From NCBI RefSeq assembly GCF_019449275.2, contig NZ_JAHZQZ020000018.1:248001-312000 (forward strand): 64,000 bases of DNA. Reading direction: 5' to 3'. Positions within the stretch are counted from its first letter, which is position 1; each line of letters starts with the position of its first letter. Under the pieces are notes generated by a model that did not search any database, was not told the origin of the DNA, and saw only the letters and a list, made by a program, of their open reading frames with translations. Positions 42,666 to 51,091 of the stretch are shown here, one piece after another. Source of the stretch: Microbacterium sp. HD4P20 (GTDB lineage Bacteria; Actinomycetota; Actinomycetes; Actinomycetales; Microbacteriaceae). The position numbers were made by a program, and so were the translations under genes.

Positions 42666-44273
42666 TCAGTGGGTGTCTTCGGCCTCGATCTCGGTGCGGT
42701 CGCCCGACCACAGTGTGTGGAAGGTGCCCTCTTTGTCGATGCGCTTGTAGGTGTGGGCGCCGAAGAAGTCTCGCTGGCCCTGGATGAGCGCGGCGGGGAG
42801 GCGCTCGGCGCGCAGACCGTCGTAGTAGGCCAGCGACGACGAGAACGCGGGGGCCGGGATGCCGGCGGTCGCCGACGTCGACACGATGCGGCGCCACGCC
42901 TCCTGGGCGCGGCCGAGGGCGTCGACGAAGTACGGGGCGGTCAGCAGCACCGCGAGGTCGGGGGCTTCGGCATACGCCTCGGTGATGCGGTTGAGGAACT
43001 GCGCCCGGATGATGCAGCCGCCGCGCCAGATTTTGGCGATCGCACCGAGATCGATGTTCCAGCCGTACTCGGCGGCGCCGGCGCGGATCTCGTCGAAACC
43101 CTGGCTGTAGGCGACGATCTTCGATGCGTACAGGGCCAGGCGCACGTCTTCGATGAACGCGTCGACGTCTTCGACCTCGAGTTCCTCTTCCGCTCCGGGC
43201 AGGGCGCGAGAGACCTCGCGCTGCTCGGGGTGGCTCGACAGCGAGCGGGCGAAGGTGGCCTCGGCGATGCCCGAGACCGGCACACCCAGCGACAGTGCGG
43301 TCTGCACGGTCCACGCGCCGGTGCCCTTCGCGCCGGCCTGGTCGACGATCACGTCCACGAGCGGCTTGCCGGTGGCCGCGTCAACCTGTCGCAGCACTTC
43401 GGCGGTGATCTCGATCAGGTACGACTCCAGCTCGCCGCGGTTCCACTCCGCGAAGACCTCGGCGATCTCGGCGGGGGTCTTGCCGGTGCCGCGGCGGATG
43501 AGGTCGTACGCCTCGGCGATCAGCTGCATGTCGGCGTATTCGATGCCGTTGTGCACCATCTTCACGAAATGCCCTGCGCCGTCATGGCCGACGTGGGTCA
43601 CGCACGGCTCGCCCTCGGCGACCGCGGCGATCGAGCGCAGGATCGGTCCCAGCGTGCGCCACGACTCGTCCGAACCTCCGGGCATCAGCGACGGGCCCAG
43701 CAGTGCGCCCTCCTCGCCGCCCGAGACGCCCATGCCGACGAAGTTGATGCCGGTCTCGCGCACCGCCTTCTCACGGCGGATGGTGTCGGTGAACAGCGCG
43801 TTGCCGCCGTCGACGATGATGTCGCCCGGCTCGAACACGTGCACGAGTGCGTCGATCACGGCATCGGTGGCCGTACCGGCCTTGACCATGATCACCGCGG
43901 TGCGCGGAGCGGTCAGCGATGCCGCGAACTCCTCGTACGAGAACGTCGACACGAAGTCGGCCTCGGGGTGGGCCTGGACCAGCTCGTCGGTCTTCGAGCG
44001 GCTGCGGTTGAACACCGCGACGGTGTTGCCCTCACGGCTGGCGAGGTTGCGGGCGAGGTTCGATCCCATCACCGCCAGCCCCACCACGCCGATGTTCGCC
44101 GTCGCGGCGACCACGGCATCCGGACCCTCCGGCTCCGGCGTCGGGCGCCCTACATCCTCCGGCGCCGGCGTGGCCTCATGCGCGGTCGTCGCCTCGTCAG
44201 GAGCCTGGTCCTGATCGGTCGAGATGCTGGTCTGGGCCTGGTCGCCGCTGCGCGAAGGATCGTTCGAAGACAC
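42666..44273 (-). CDS. gnd: 6-phosphogluconate dehydrogenase (decarboxylating)
   Basis: The enzyme oxidises 6-phosphogluconate to ribulose-5-phosphate plus CO2 in the pentose phosphate pathway. The conserved part begins ANIGVVGLAVMGSNLARNLA and contains MPGGSDESW and the catalytic GAGHFVKMVHNGIEY (Lys and His). IWRGGCIIRAQFL and the C-terminal RRDFFGAHTYKRID also match. From GTG 44273 (AGGAGC upstream) the protein has 535 residues with an acidic, proline-rich N-tail of about 55 residues. GTG 44114, with GGAGGG 10 bases upstream, would give the family-typical 482. gntK lies divergently next door. Confidence 0.93.
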   Translation of the reverse strand: MSSNDPSRSGDQAQTSISTDQDQAPDEATTAHEATPAPEDVGRPTPEPEGPDAVVAATANIGVVGLAVMGSNLARNLASREGNTVAVFNRSRSKTDELVQAHPEADFVSTFSYEEFAASLTAPRTAVIMVKAGTATDAVIDALVHVFEPGDIIVDGGNALFTDTIRREKAVRETGINFVGMGVSGGEEGALLGPSLMPGGSDESWRTLGPILRSIAAVAEGEPCVTHVGHDGAGHFVKMVHNGIEYADMQLIAEAYDLIRRGTGKTPAEIAEVFAEWNRGELESYLIEITAEVLRQVDAATGKPLVDVIVDQAGAKGTGAWTVQTALSLGVPVSGIAEATFARSLSSHPEQREVSRALPGAEEELEVEDVDAFIEDVRLALYASKIVAYSQGFDEIRAGAAEYGWNIDLGAIAKIWRGGCIIRAQFLNRITEAYAEAPDLAVLLTAPYFVDALGRAQEAWRRIVSTSATAGIPAPAFSSSLAYYDGLRAERLPAALIQGQRDFFGAHTYKRIDKEGTFHTLWSGDRTEIEAEDTH

Positions 44274-44301
44274 ACATGCTCCTGGGGTCGGGGTCACATC
44301 C

Positions 44302-44307
44302 AGCCTA
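44302..44307 (-). promoter_or_regulatory. -10 of gnd
   Basis: TAGGCT on the minus strand would start the transcript near 44295, leaving about 22 bases that include AGGAG before GTG 44273. Confidence 0.5.
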
Positions 44308-44383
44308 GAGTCTGGCCCATCCGTGTTACACCGCGTGGCGAGGTGCTCACGCGCGGTGCGGGGGTGTTGTGAGGCACGTCCGC

Positions 44384-44389
44384 TAACGT
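44384..44389 (+). promoter_or_regulatory. -10 of gntK (leaderless)
   Basis: TAACGT is followed by GGCCGC and then GTG. Confidence 0.6.
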
Positions 44390-44395
44390 GGCCGC

Positions 44396-44920
44396 GTGAG
44401 CGAGGGACTGCAGACATCGACCGCACGACGCATCGTGGCGATGGGCCCGAGTGGCTCGGGCAAGTCCGTGGTGGGGGCGGTGCTCGCCGAGAGGCTCGAG
44501 CTGGCCTTCATCGACGCCGACGACCTGCATCCGGCGGAGAACCTCGCGAAGATGGCGGAAGGCACGCCGCTGGACGATGCCGACCGGATGCCGTGGCTCG
44601 ACATCGTCGCACAAGCACTGGTATCAGCACCCGGCGGTGCGGTCGTGGCGTGCTCGGCCCTCGCGCGCCGGTACCGCGACCGCATCCTCCAGGGTGCGCC
44701 CGACGCCGTCTTCGTGGAGCTGCGCGTCTCGGCAGACGAACTGGCCAGGCGCATGCGCACGCGTCAGCATTTCATGCCGCCCGCACTGCTCGCCTCGCAG
44801 CTGCAGGCGCTGGAGCACCTCGGCGAGGACGAGCCGGGCGTGGTGGTCGAGAACGACCGCGCCCCGCATGACGTCGTCACTGAGATCGTGCGGGCGCTGG
44901 AGACCCGGCGGCGGGACTAG
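44396..44920 (+). CDS. gntK: Gluconokinase
   Basis: GntK phosphorylates D-gluconate to 6-phosphogluconate, the substrate of the divergent gnd product. The 174-residue P-loop kinase shows MGPSGSGKSVVG and DADDLHPAENLAKMAEGTPL. DRMPWLD, VVACSALARRYRD and MPPALLASQLQALE, the usual gluconokinase blocks, follow. Pairing with gnd suggests a gluconate entry point to the pentose phosphate pathway. The transcript is leaderless by TAACGT placement. Confidence 0.93.
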   Translation: MSEGLQTSTARRIVAMGPSGSGKSVVGAVLAERLELAFIDADDLHPAENLAKMAEGTPLDDADRMPWLDIVAQALVSAPGGAVVACSALARRYRDRILQGAPDAVFVELRVSADELARRMRTRQHFMPPALLASQLQALEHLGEDEPGVVVENDRAPHDVVTEIVRALETRRRD

Positions 44921-44939
44921 CCGGGGCGAGAACGGCCGC

Positions 44940-45062
44940 TCAGTCCTTGCGGTAGGCCTGGCGCCCGAGACCCCAGAACGACAGCACCACGCCGAGGCCC
45001 CCGATGGCTGCCATCGCACCGATCAGCCAGAGCAGGGCGTGAGACCAGAAGCCGTATTCCAT
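44940..45062 (-). CDS. Small single-helix membrane protein, 40 residues
   Basis: This short frame has one hydrophobic helix (about residues 9-31) and a basic tail ending GRQAYRKD. I do not recognise it. Support comes from a strong GGAGGAA ribosome-binding site 4 bases before the ATG, a clean membrane-helix composition, and position in a gap otherwise without genes. It is transcribed away from rplY and toward the end of gntK. Confidence 0.6.
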   Translation of the reverse strand: MEYGFWSHALLWLIGAMAAIGGLGVVLSFWGLGRQAYRKD

Positions 45063-45125
45063 GGGTTCCTCCGTCGCCCGGCGGTCGTGAATCCGGGGCG
45101 TTCTCCATGGTAGCGGGGGCGCTGG

Positions 45126-45131
45126 TAGACT
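45126..45131 (+). promoter_or_regulatory. -10 of rplY
   Basis: TAGACT fits the window's -10 consensus. It predicts a transcript start near 45138 and a leader of about 185 bases, the longest in the window. Confidence 0.5.
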
Positions 45132-45137
45132 CGGGGT

Positions 45138-45322
45138 CGAACTTCGGCGAGGGATGCCTCGCGCCTGTCGAGCATGGCGGGTTGCGACATCCGTGATCGA
45201 CGCGGTGATGCAGGCCACTGGCTTTCCTCACGCGTGTGCGTTCGAGTCGAAACAGATCCCACAATCCCGGGCCTGCCACCGCAGGCCGATTCATCCGGGC
45301 CTCGTGCCCGCAAGGAGAACCC
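45138..45322 (+). promoter_or_regulatory. Candidate structured leader of rplY
   Basis: Hairpins include GCGAGG/CCTCGC (around 45149-45163) and GGCCTGC/GCAGGCC (45270-45276 with 45281-45287). CGGG at 45296-45299 can pair with CCCG at 45266-45269, closing the second hairpin. It can instead pair with CCCG at 45307-45310, making a hairpin that touches the AAGGAG ribosome-binding site. The two folds exclude each other, as in a translational switch. Direct bL25 feedback is a guess. Confidence 0.45.
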
Positions 45323-45964
45323 ATGTCGACCGAACCCGACACCAAGGTCCACGCCGAGCTTCGCGAGAACTTCGGCAAGGGCTTCGCCCGCCGCCTCCGT
45401 GCCGCCGGCAAGATCCCCGCCGTGATCTACGGTCACGGCACCGAGCCCGTGCACGTCGCACTGCCCGGTCACCAGACGGCACTCCTCATCCGCCGTGCCA
45501 ACGCGGTGCTCGAGCTCGACGTCAACGGCACCCACCAGCTGACGCTCGTGAAGGACGTGCAGAAGGACCCGGTGCACCAGGTCATCGAGCACATCGACCT
45601 CCTCGTCGTGAAGAAGGGCGAGAAGGTCCAGGTCGAGATCCCCGTCAACGTCGTGGGCGAGCCCGCGCCCGGCACGATCGTGAATCTCGACGCACAGACG
45701 ATCACGCTCGAGGTGGAGGCTACGCACATCCCGCAGAACGTCGAGGTGGACGTCGAGGGCCTCGAGGACGGCACGCACATCACCGCGGCCGACCTCAAGC
45801 TGCCCAAGGGTGCGACGCTGGTCGCCGACCCCGAGGTGCTGATCGTCGCGATCTCGGTTCCGGCCGCCGCGCTGGCCGCCGAGGACGAGATCGCCCAGGC
45901 CGATGCCGAAGTCGCCGCCGGACAGGCCGAGCAGACCCCAGAGACCGGCGACGCAGGCGAGTAA
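45323..45964 (+). CDS. rplY: Ribosomal protein bL25, CTC form
   Basis: bL25 binds 5S rRNA in the large subunit; the longer CTC form has an added beta domain and stress links in other bacteria. The 213-residue protein has the L25 core (EPDTKVHAELRENFGKGFAR onward, with GKIPAVIYGHG) to about residue 95. The CTC domain follows, then an acidic, alanine-rich tail. AAGGAG precedes the ATG at the ideal distance. pth follows after a strong terminator. Confidence 0.93.
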   Translation: MSTEPDTKVHAELRENFGKGFARRLRAAGKIPAVIYGHGTEPVHVALPGHQTALLIRRANAVLELDVNGTHQLTLVKDVQKDPVHQVIEHIDLLVVKKGEKVQVEIPVNVVGEPAPGTIVNLDAQTITLEVEATHIPQNVEVDVEGLEDGTHITAADLKLPKGATLVADPEVLIVAISVPAAALAAEDEIAQADAEVAAGQAEQTPETGDAGE

Positions 45965-45982
45965 CCGACGCAGCGCGTACGG

Positions 45983-46020
45983 CGAGGGGGTGCGGATGCC
46001 GCACCCCCTCGTTCGTCTTC
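45983..46020 (+). terminator. Intrinsic terminator of rplY
   Basis: A perfect 13-bp stem (45983-45995 with 45999-46011) with a 3-base loop is followed by TTCGTCTTC. It is the most classical terminator in the window and separates rplY from pth. Confidence 0.8.
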
Positions 46021-46062
46021 TCACGACCGATCGTGGTGGTCCGGGTCGGGCAGGATGGATAC

Positions 46063-46647
46063 ATGGCACACGTCTGGCTGATCGTGGGACTGGGCAATCC
46101 GGGGCCTCGCTACGCGGCGACCCGCCACAACGTCGGACAGCTCGTGGTCGACGAGCTGGCCGCGCGGCGCAGTGAGTCGTTCCGCGCGCACAAGGCGAAC
46201 GCCCGTGTGGTCGAGACGTGGCTGCGCCCCGGCGGGACGAAGCTCGTGCTCGCCAAGCCCAACACGTTCATGAACGTCTCGGGCGGTCCGGTGGCCGGCC
46301 TTGTCAAGTTCTACGGGGTCGAGCCCGAGAACGTCGTGCTCGTGCACGACGAACTCGACATCCCCTTCGACACCATCAAGCTCAAGACGGGCGGCGGGCA
46401 CGGCGGTCACAACGGGGTCCGCGATGTCGCGAAGGCACTCGACTCGGGCGACTTCGCACGTGTCCGGGTCGGCATCGGCCGTCCGGTCGGGCGGCAGGAC
46501 CCCGCCGACTGGGTGCTCGACCCGTTCGGCCCGGCCGAGCGCAAGAACCTGCCGATCCTCGTCGGCGACGCCGCCGACGCGGTCGAGCAGCTCGTCGACG
46601 AGGGCCTTCTGGCCGCGCAGCAGAAACACCACGCCCCGCGCGTCTGA
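46063..46647 (+). CDS. pth: Peptidyl-tRNA hydrolase
   Basis: Pth releases peptides from peptidyl-tRNA dropped by ribosomes. The 194-residue protein has the catalytic His in YAATRHNVGQLVVD, with LIVGLGNPG upstream and KPNTFMNVSG, VHDELDIPF and GGGHGGHNG following. The ATG at 46063 is 6 bases after CAGGAT, a weak -10 match. It ends 4 bases before the convergent membrane-protein gene. Confidence 0.95.
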   Translation: MAHVWLIVGLGNPGPRYAATRHNVGQLVVDELAARRSESFRAHKANARVVETWLRPGGTKLVLAKPNTFMNVSGGPVAGLVKFYGVEPENVVLVHDELDIPFDTIKLKTGGGHGGHNGVRDVAKALDSGDFARVRVGIGRPVGRQDPADWVLDPFGPAERKNLPILVGDAADAVEQLVDEGLLAAQQKHHAPRV

Positions 46648-46651
46648 CGCC

Positions 46652-47317
46652 TCAGCCGGCGATGCCGCTCCCGGCCGCGAAGCCGGCGGTGAGGAATCCC
46701 TGCACGACGGCACCGAAGATCGCGGGTCCGACGGCCGCGATCACGACGGCGGCGATTCCGGGCCCCCGCCCTCGGTGCGTGGCAATCGCCACAATCCCCT
46801 GGACCAGCGCCCACACGCCCATGACAGTGCCCGCCCAGAACGCGATCTCACCCATCAGCACCCAATCCCGAACGGGAGTGAGGATCGACCAGTCGAAGTC
46901 GGCGCCGAGCGCGCCCATGGCGATCTGGCGCCCGGTACCCAGCCCGACGTTGAACGACGCGAGCGCCGCGAACAGGCTCGCACCCACGGCGGCCAGGAGC
47001 GCGAGGACGAGCGCGATCATGCCGAGCGTGCGGCTGCGGCGCGGGGGAGCAGATGTGGCGTACGGCCCGCCGGCACCGGGATACCCGGGTGCCGGTGAGT
47101 ACCCGGATGGCGACGGATACCCGGCGGGCGCCGCGTAGCCGGGCGGGGGAGCGAACCGCGCGGTGCTGGACCTGCCGTCGGGGTGCGCGGCGGCGGGTAC
47201 CCCGAAAGGGGGCGCGGCCGGCGGTGCCCAGCCGCCATGCGGTGCGGCATCCGGGCCGTCGTGCGGGTCCGTACTCGACGGCGCGGTGCGGGGTGCGTGC
47301 TCGGCGGGATCGCTCAC
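46652..47317 (-). CDS. Proline-rich membrane protein, DUF4190-like
   Basis: This 221-residue protein of unknown role has an N-terminal half of Pro/Gly/Ala/Tyr-rich, probably disordered sequence with PGY-type repeats. About three membrane helices follow (starting near 105, 150 and 190). The layout is that of DUF4190-type actinobacterial proteins. GTG 47317 lies 7 bases after TAGGAT, fixing the start. It is divergent from mfd. Confidence 0.75.
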   Translation of the reverse strand: MSDPAEHAPRTAPSSTDPHDGPDAAPHGGWAPPAAPPFGVPAAAHPDGRSSTARFAPPPGYAAPAGYPSPSGYSPAPGYPGAGGPYATSAPPRRSRTLGMIALVLALLAAVGASLFAALASFNVGLGTGRQIAMGALGADFDWSILTPVRDWVLMGEIAFWAGTVMGVWALVQGIVAIATHRGRGPGIAAVVIAAVGPAIFGAVVQGFLTAGFAAGSGIAG

Positions 47318-47324
47318 GCGTCTC

Positions 47325-47330
47325 ATCCTA
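47325..47330 (-). promoter_or_regulatory. -10 of the DUF4190-like gene (leaderless)
   Basis: TAGGAT on the minus strand is followed by GAGACGC and then GTG. Confidence 0.6.
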
Positions 47331-47385
47331 GGAGTCGCGCCCGCCGCCCGCCGGGGCCACGGGCGCCGGTGTCCGTCGTGCGACG

Positions 47386-47391
47386 TAGACT
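47386..47391 (+). promoter_or_regulatory. -10 of mfd (leaderless)
   Basis: TAGACT is followed by CGTGCG and then GTG. Confidence 0.65.
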
Positions 47392-47397
47392 CGTGCG

Positions 47398-50300
47398 GTG
47401 ACAGTTCCCGGGATCGTGCGCGCCCTCGAGCAGGCTGAACCATTCCGGGACGCGGTTGCCGCGGCATCCGTCGACGCCGACTTCTCCCTCGTCGAGGGGC
47501 TCGGGGCGCCGCTCCTGGCCGCTCTGGTCGAGCGACGTCGCGCGGCGGGCAAGCCGCCGGTCGTCCTGCTGGTCGCGCCCACGGGGCGCCGGGCCGAGTC
47601 GCTGGGGCCGGCGCTGGGCGCCCTGCTGCCCGGCGCCGAGGTGCTGCACTTCCCGGCATGGGAGACCCTGCCCCATGAACGCCTGAGCCCCAGCGCCGAG
47701 ACGGTCGGCACGCGGCTCGAGGTCCTGACCAGGATCGCGCGATGGGACGCGTCGACCCCGCTGATCGTCACCGCCTCGGTGCGCGGCGCGATCCAGCCGC
47801 TCGCCGCGGGCCTGACCGACGTTGCGCCGGTCGAGCTGGCCGCCGGGGGTCGCGGCCACGACCTCGGCGAGGTCGCGACCCGACTGGTCGAGCTTGCCTA
47901 TCACCGCGTCGACATGGTCTCGCGGCGCGGCGAGTTCGCGTTGCGCGGCGGCATCCTCGATGTTTTCCCGCCCACGGCCGCGCATCCTTACCGGATCGAG
48001 TTCTTCGGCGACGAGGTCGACCAGATCCGCGCGTTCTCGGTGGCCGATCAGCGCTCTCTGCCCGGTGACGTGCCCGAGGTGACGCTGCTGGCCAGTCGCG
48101 AGCTGCTGCTGACGGATGCCGTCCGCGGACGGGCCCGCCAGCTGAGGGACGACTTTCCCGGGCTCTCGGGCATGCTCGAGAAGATGGCCGAGGGCATCCC
48201 GGTCGAGGGCATGGAGTCGCTCCTGCCCGCCGTGGTCGACCGGCTCGTGACGCTCGTGGACTACCTTCCCGAGAGCACAGCGGTCGCGCTGGCCGACCCC
48301 GAGCGCGCTGTCACGAGGGCGCTCACGCTCGGCGACACCAACCGTGAGTTCCTCGACGCGGCATGGAGTGCCGCGACAGCCGGGGCCTCGACGCCCGTCG
48401 ACCTCGGCGCCGGTGATTTCCTGACGCTGCCGCGCCTGCGCGAGGCGACGCGTGAGCGCGGCGGTGTCTGGTGGACGCTGAGCGCCTTCGACTCGGGTGA
48501 GGCGGATGCCGCCGCCGCCCTTCGACAGGCTCGGGAACCGGGCTATGAGGAAGACGTCGATGTCGCCCTCCAGGACGCGGCGACCATCCGCGTGCCGGGC
48601 ACCGCCGTGCCGGCGTTCCACGGCAACGTCGATGGGGCCACCGAGCACGTGGGCGCGCTGCTGGCCGACGGCTGGCGCGTCGTGGTGGCGGCATCCGGAA
48701 CCGGCCTCGTCGAGCGCGCGCGCGATGTGCTGGCCGAGCGGGGGATCGCCGCACGCCGCGTGGACGACGTGATCGAGCCGCCCGAGCGGGGCGTCGCCCA
48801 CGTCGTGGTCTCGGTGCTCGAGCGGGGCTTCGAGGCGCCCGACGCCAAGCTCGCCGTACTCACGGAGTCGGAGTTCTACGGCCGCACCATCGGCGGGGAC
48901 CAGCGTGTGGTCAAGAAGCTCGCGTCGCGCCGCAAGGCCGTCGTCGATCCGCTGCAGCTCAAGGCCGGCGATCTCGTGGTGCACGCGACCCATGGGATCG
49001 GCAGATTCGTCGAGCTGACGCAGCGCGAGGTCTCCAGCGGCGGCCGCAACGCGGTCAAGAGCGTGCGTGAATACCTCGTCCTCGAGTACGCGCCGTCCAA
49101 GCGCGGCTACCCGGGCGACAAGCTGTACGTGCCGACCGACCAGCTCGACCTGCTCTCGCGGTACGTCGGCGGTGAGGCGCCGTCGCTGTCGAAGATGGGC
49201 GGCAGCGACTGGGCCCAGGCCAAGAGCAAGGCGCGTCGCGCGGTGCGCGACATCGCGGTCGAGCTGGTGAAGCTCTACTCGGCCCGCATGGCTGCGAAGG
49301 GGCACGCCTTCGGCCCCGACACCCCCTGGCAGCGTGAGCTCGAAGAGGCGTTCCCGTTCGCCGAGACCCCCGATCAGCTGCAGACGATCGACGAGATCAA
49401 GGCCGACATGGAGAAGCCGATTCCGATGGACCGGCTGCTGTCGGGCGACGTCGGGTTCGGCAAGACCGAGGTCGCCGTGCGCGCCGCCTTCAAGGCGATC
49501 CAGGACGGCAAACAGGTCGCCATGCTCGTGCCGACGACGCTGCTGGTCAAGCAGCACCTCGAGACGTTCACCGAGCGGTTCGCCGGCTTTCCGGTGAAGG
49601 TCAAGGCCCTCTCGCGCTTCCAGACCGACAAGCAGGCGCGCGAGATCCTGGCGGGGCTCACCGACGGCACCGTCGACATGGTCATCGGCACCCACCGGAT
49701 CCTCACCGAGAAGGTGCTGTTCAAAGACCTCGGCCTCATGATCATCGACGAGGAGCAGCGCTTCGGCGTCGAGCACAAGGACCAGCTGAAGAAGCTCAAG
49801 ACCAACGTCGACATCCTCGCGATGAGCGCGACGCCCATCCCGCGCACGCTCGAGATGGCGGTGACCGGCATCCGCGAGATGTCGACGCTGCAGACGCCGC
49901 CCGAGGACCGGCATCCGATCCTGTCTTACGTCGGGCCCCGCAACGACAAGCAGATCGCCGCCGCGATACGCCGTGAGCTGCTGCGCGAGGGGCAGGTCTT
50001 CTACGTCCACAACCGCGTGCAGTCGATTCAGCGTGTGGCGTCGGAGCTCGCCGAGCTGGTGCCGGAAGCGCGCATCGCGGTCGCGCACGGGCAGATGGGC
50101 GAGCACGCGCTCGAAGAGGTCGTCGACGCGTTCTGGGAGCGCCGGTTCGATGTGTTGGTGTGCACCACGATCGTCGAGACGGGCCTGGACATCTCCAACG
50201 CGAACACGATCATGATCGATCGTGCCGACAAGTACGGGCTTTCGCAGCTGCACCAGTTGCGCGGCCGCGTGGGGCGGGCGCGCCAGCGCGCGTACGCGTA

Positions 50301-51042
50301 CTTCCTGTACGACGAGCAGAAGCCGCTCAGCGAGACCGCCGCCGACCGCCTCGAGACCATCGCCGTGAACAACGATCTCGGCTCGGGGATGCAGGTGGCC
50401 CTGAAGGACCTCGAGCTGCGCGGGGCTGGCAATCTGCTGGGCGCCGAGCAGGCCGGGCACATCGCCGGTGTCGGGTTCGACCTGTACCTGCGCATGATCG
50501 GCGAGGCGGTCGCGACGTTCCGCGGCGAAGAGACCGAGGGCCCCACCGAGCTGCGGCTCGAGCTGCCCGTGCAGGCGCGGATCCCCGAGTCCTACATCGA
50601 CAGCGAACGACTGCGGCTCGAGGCCTACCAGAAGCTCTCGGCCGCCGCATCCGCATCGGCGAAGGCCGACGCACTCGACCTCGTCGTCGACGAGCTCACC
50701 GATCGCTACGGCGAGCCGCCGGCCGAGGTCGAGGGACTCCTCGCCGTCGCGCGGCTGCGGCATCGCGCCGCGCAGGCGGGTCTCGCCGACGTCGTGGCGA
50801 TGGGGCCGAACCTGCGCATCGCGCCCGCGAACCTGCCCGACTCGATGCGGGTGCGCCTGCAGCGGCTCTACCCCAAGGCGAAGATGCTCTCGGGCGGGGA
50901 GGCCGTCGTGGTGCCGCTGCCCACGGCCGGGGGCGAGCGGGTGTCGGACGCCGATCTGATCGCATGGGTCCGGCAGCTGCTCGACCAGCTGTGGCCCGTC
51001 AAGTCCGAGTCGGCTGCGCCGGACGCCGCCGCGGCCGGCTGA
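47398..51042 (+). CDS. mfd: Transcription-repair coupling factor Mfd
   Basis: Mfd pushes stalled RNA polymerase off damaged DNA and recruits UvrA. The 1214-residue protein has the full family length. A UvrB-like N-terminal module comes first, then the RNA-polymerase-interacting CarD-like domain near residues 515-610 (LVVHATHGIGRFVEL). The RecG-like translocase has Walker A GDVGFGKTE (about 680), DEEQRFGV, SATPIPRTL and QLRGRVGR. The C-terminal TRCF domain (LELPVQARIPESYI onward) ends the protein. Confidence 0.96.
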   Translation: MTVPGIVRALEQAEPFRDAVAAASVDADFSLVEGLGAPLLAALVERRRAAGKPPVVLLVAPTGRRAESLGPALGALLPGAEVLHFPAWETLPHERLSPSAETVGTRLEVLTRIARWDASTPLIVTASVRGAIQPLAAGLTDVAPVELAAGGRGHDLGEVATRLVELAYHRVDMVSRRGEFALRGGILDVFPPTAAHPYRIEFFGDEVDQIRAFSVADQRSLPGDVPEVTLLASRELLLTDAVRGRARQLRDDFPGLSGMLEKMAEGIPVEGMESLLPAVVDRLVTLVDYLPESTAVALADPERAVTRALTLGDTNREFLDAAWSAATAGASTPVDLGAGDFLTLPRLREATRERGGVWWTLSAFDSGEADAAAALRQAREPGYEEDVDVALQDAATIRVPGTAVPAFHGNVDGATEHVGALLADGWRVVVAASGTGLVERARDVLAERGIAARRVDDVIEPPERGVAHVVVSVLERGFEAPDAKLAVLTESEFYGRTIGGDQRVVKKLASRRKAVVDPLQLKAGDLVVHATHGIGRFVELTQREVSSGGRNAVKSVREYLVLEYAPSKRGYPGDKLYVPTDQLDLLSRYVGGEAPSLSKMGGSDWAQAKSKARRAVRDIAVELVKLYSARMAAKGHAFGPDTPWQRELEEAFPFAETPDQLQTIDEIKADMEKPIPMDRLLSGDVGFGKTEVAVRAAFKAIQDGKQVAMLVPTTLLVKQHLETFTERFAGFPVKVKALSRFQTDKQAREILAGLTDGTVDMVIGTHRILTEKVLFKDLGLMIIDEEQRFGVEHKDQLKKLKTNVDILAMSATPIPRTLEMAVTGIREMSTLQTPPEDRHPILSYVGPRNDKQIAAAIRRELLREGQVFYVHNRVQSIQRVASELAELVPEARIAVAHGQMGEHALEEVVDAFWERRFDVLVCTTIVETGLDISNANTIMIDRADKYGLSQLHQLRGRVGRARQRAYAYFLYDEQKPLSETAADRLETIAVNNDLGSGMQVALKDLELRGAGNLLGAEQAGHIAGVGFDLYLRMIGEAVATFRGEETEGPTELRLELPVQARIPESYIDSERLRLEAYQKLSAAASASAKADALDLVVDELTDRYGEPPAEVEGLLAVARLRHRAAQAGLADVVAMGPNLRIAPANLPDSMRVRLQRLYPKAKMLSGGEAVVVPLPTAGGERVSDADLIAWVRQLLDQLWPVKSESAAPDAAAAG

Positions 51043-51091
51043 GCCCGCTCGGCGCCCACCCGCGCTACGCTGGCGCCGACCAGGAGGACAG

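Noticed and set aside
44306-44311. Plus-strand TAGAGT overlapping the gnd -10 as a second symmetric divergent promoter
   Set aside because: The next plus-strand gene, gntK, has its own well-placed TAACGT 6 bases before its GTG; a transcript from 44306 is possible but unsupported.
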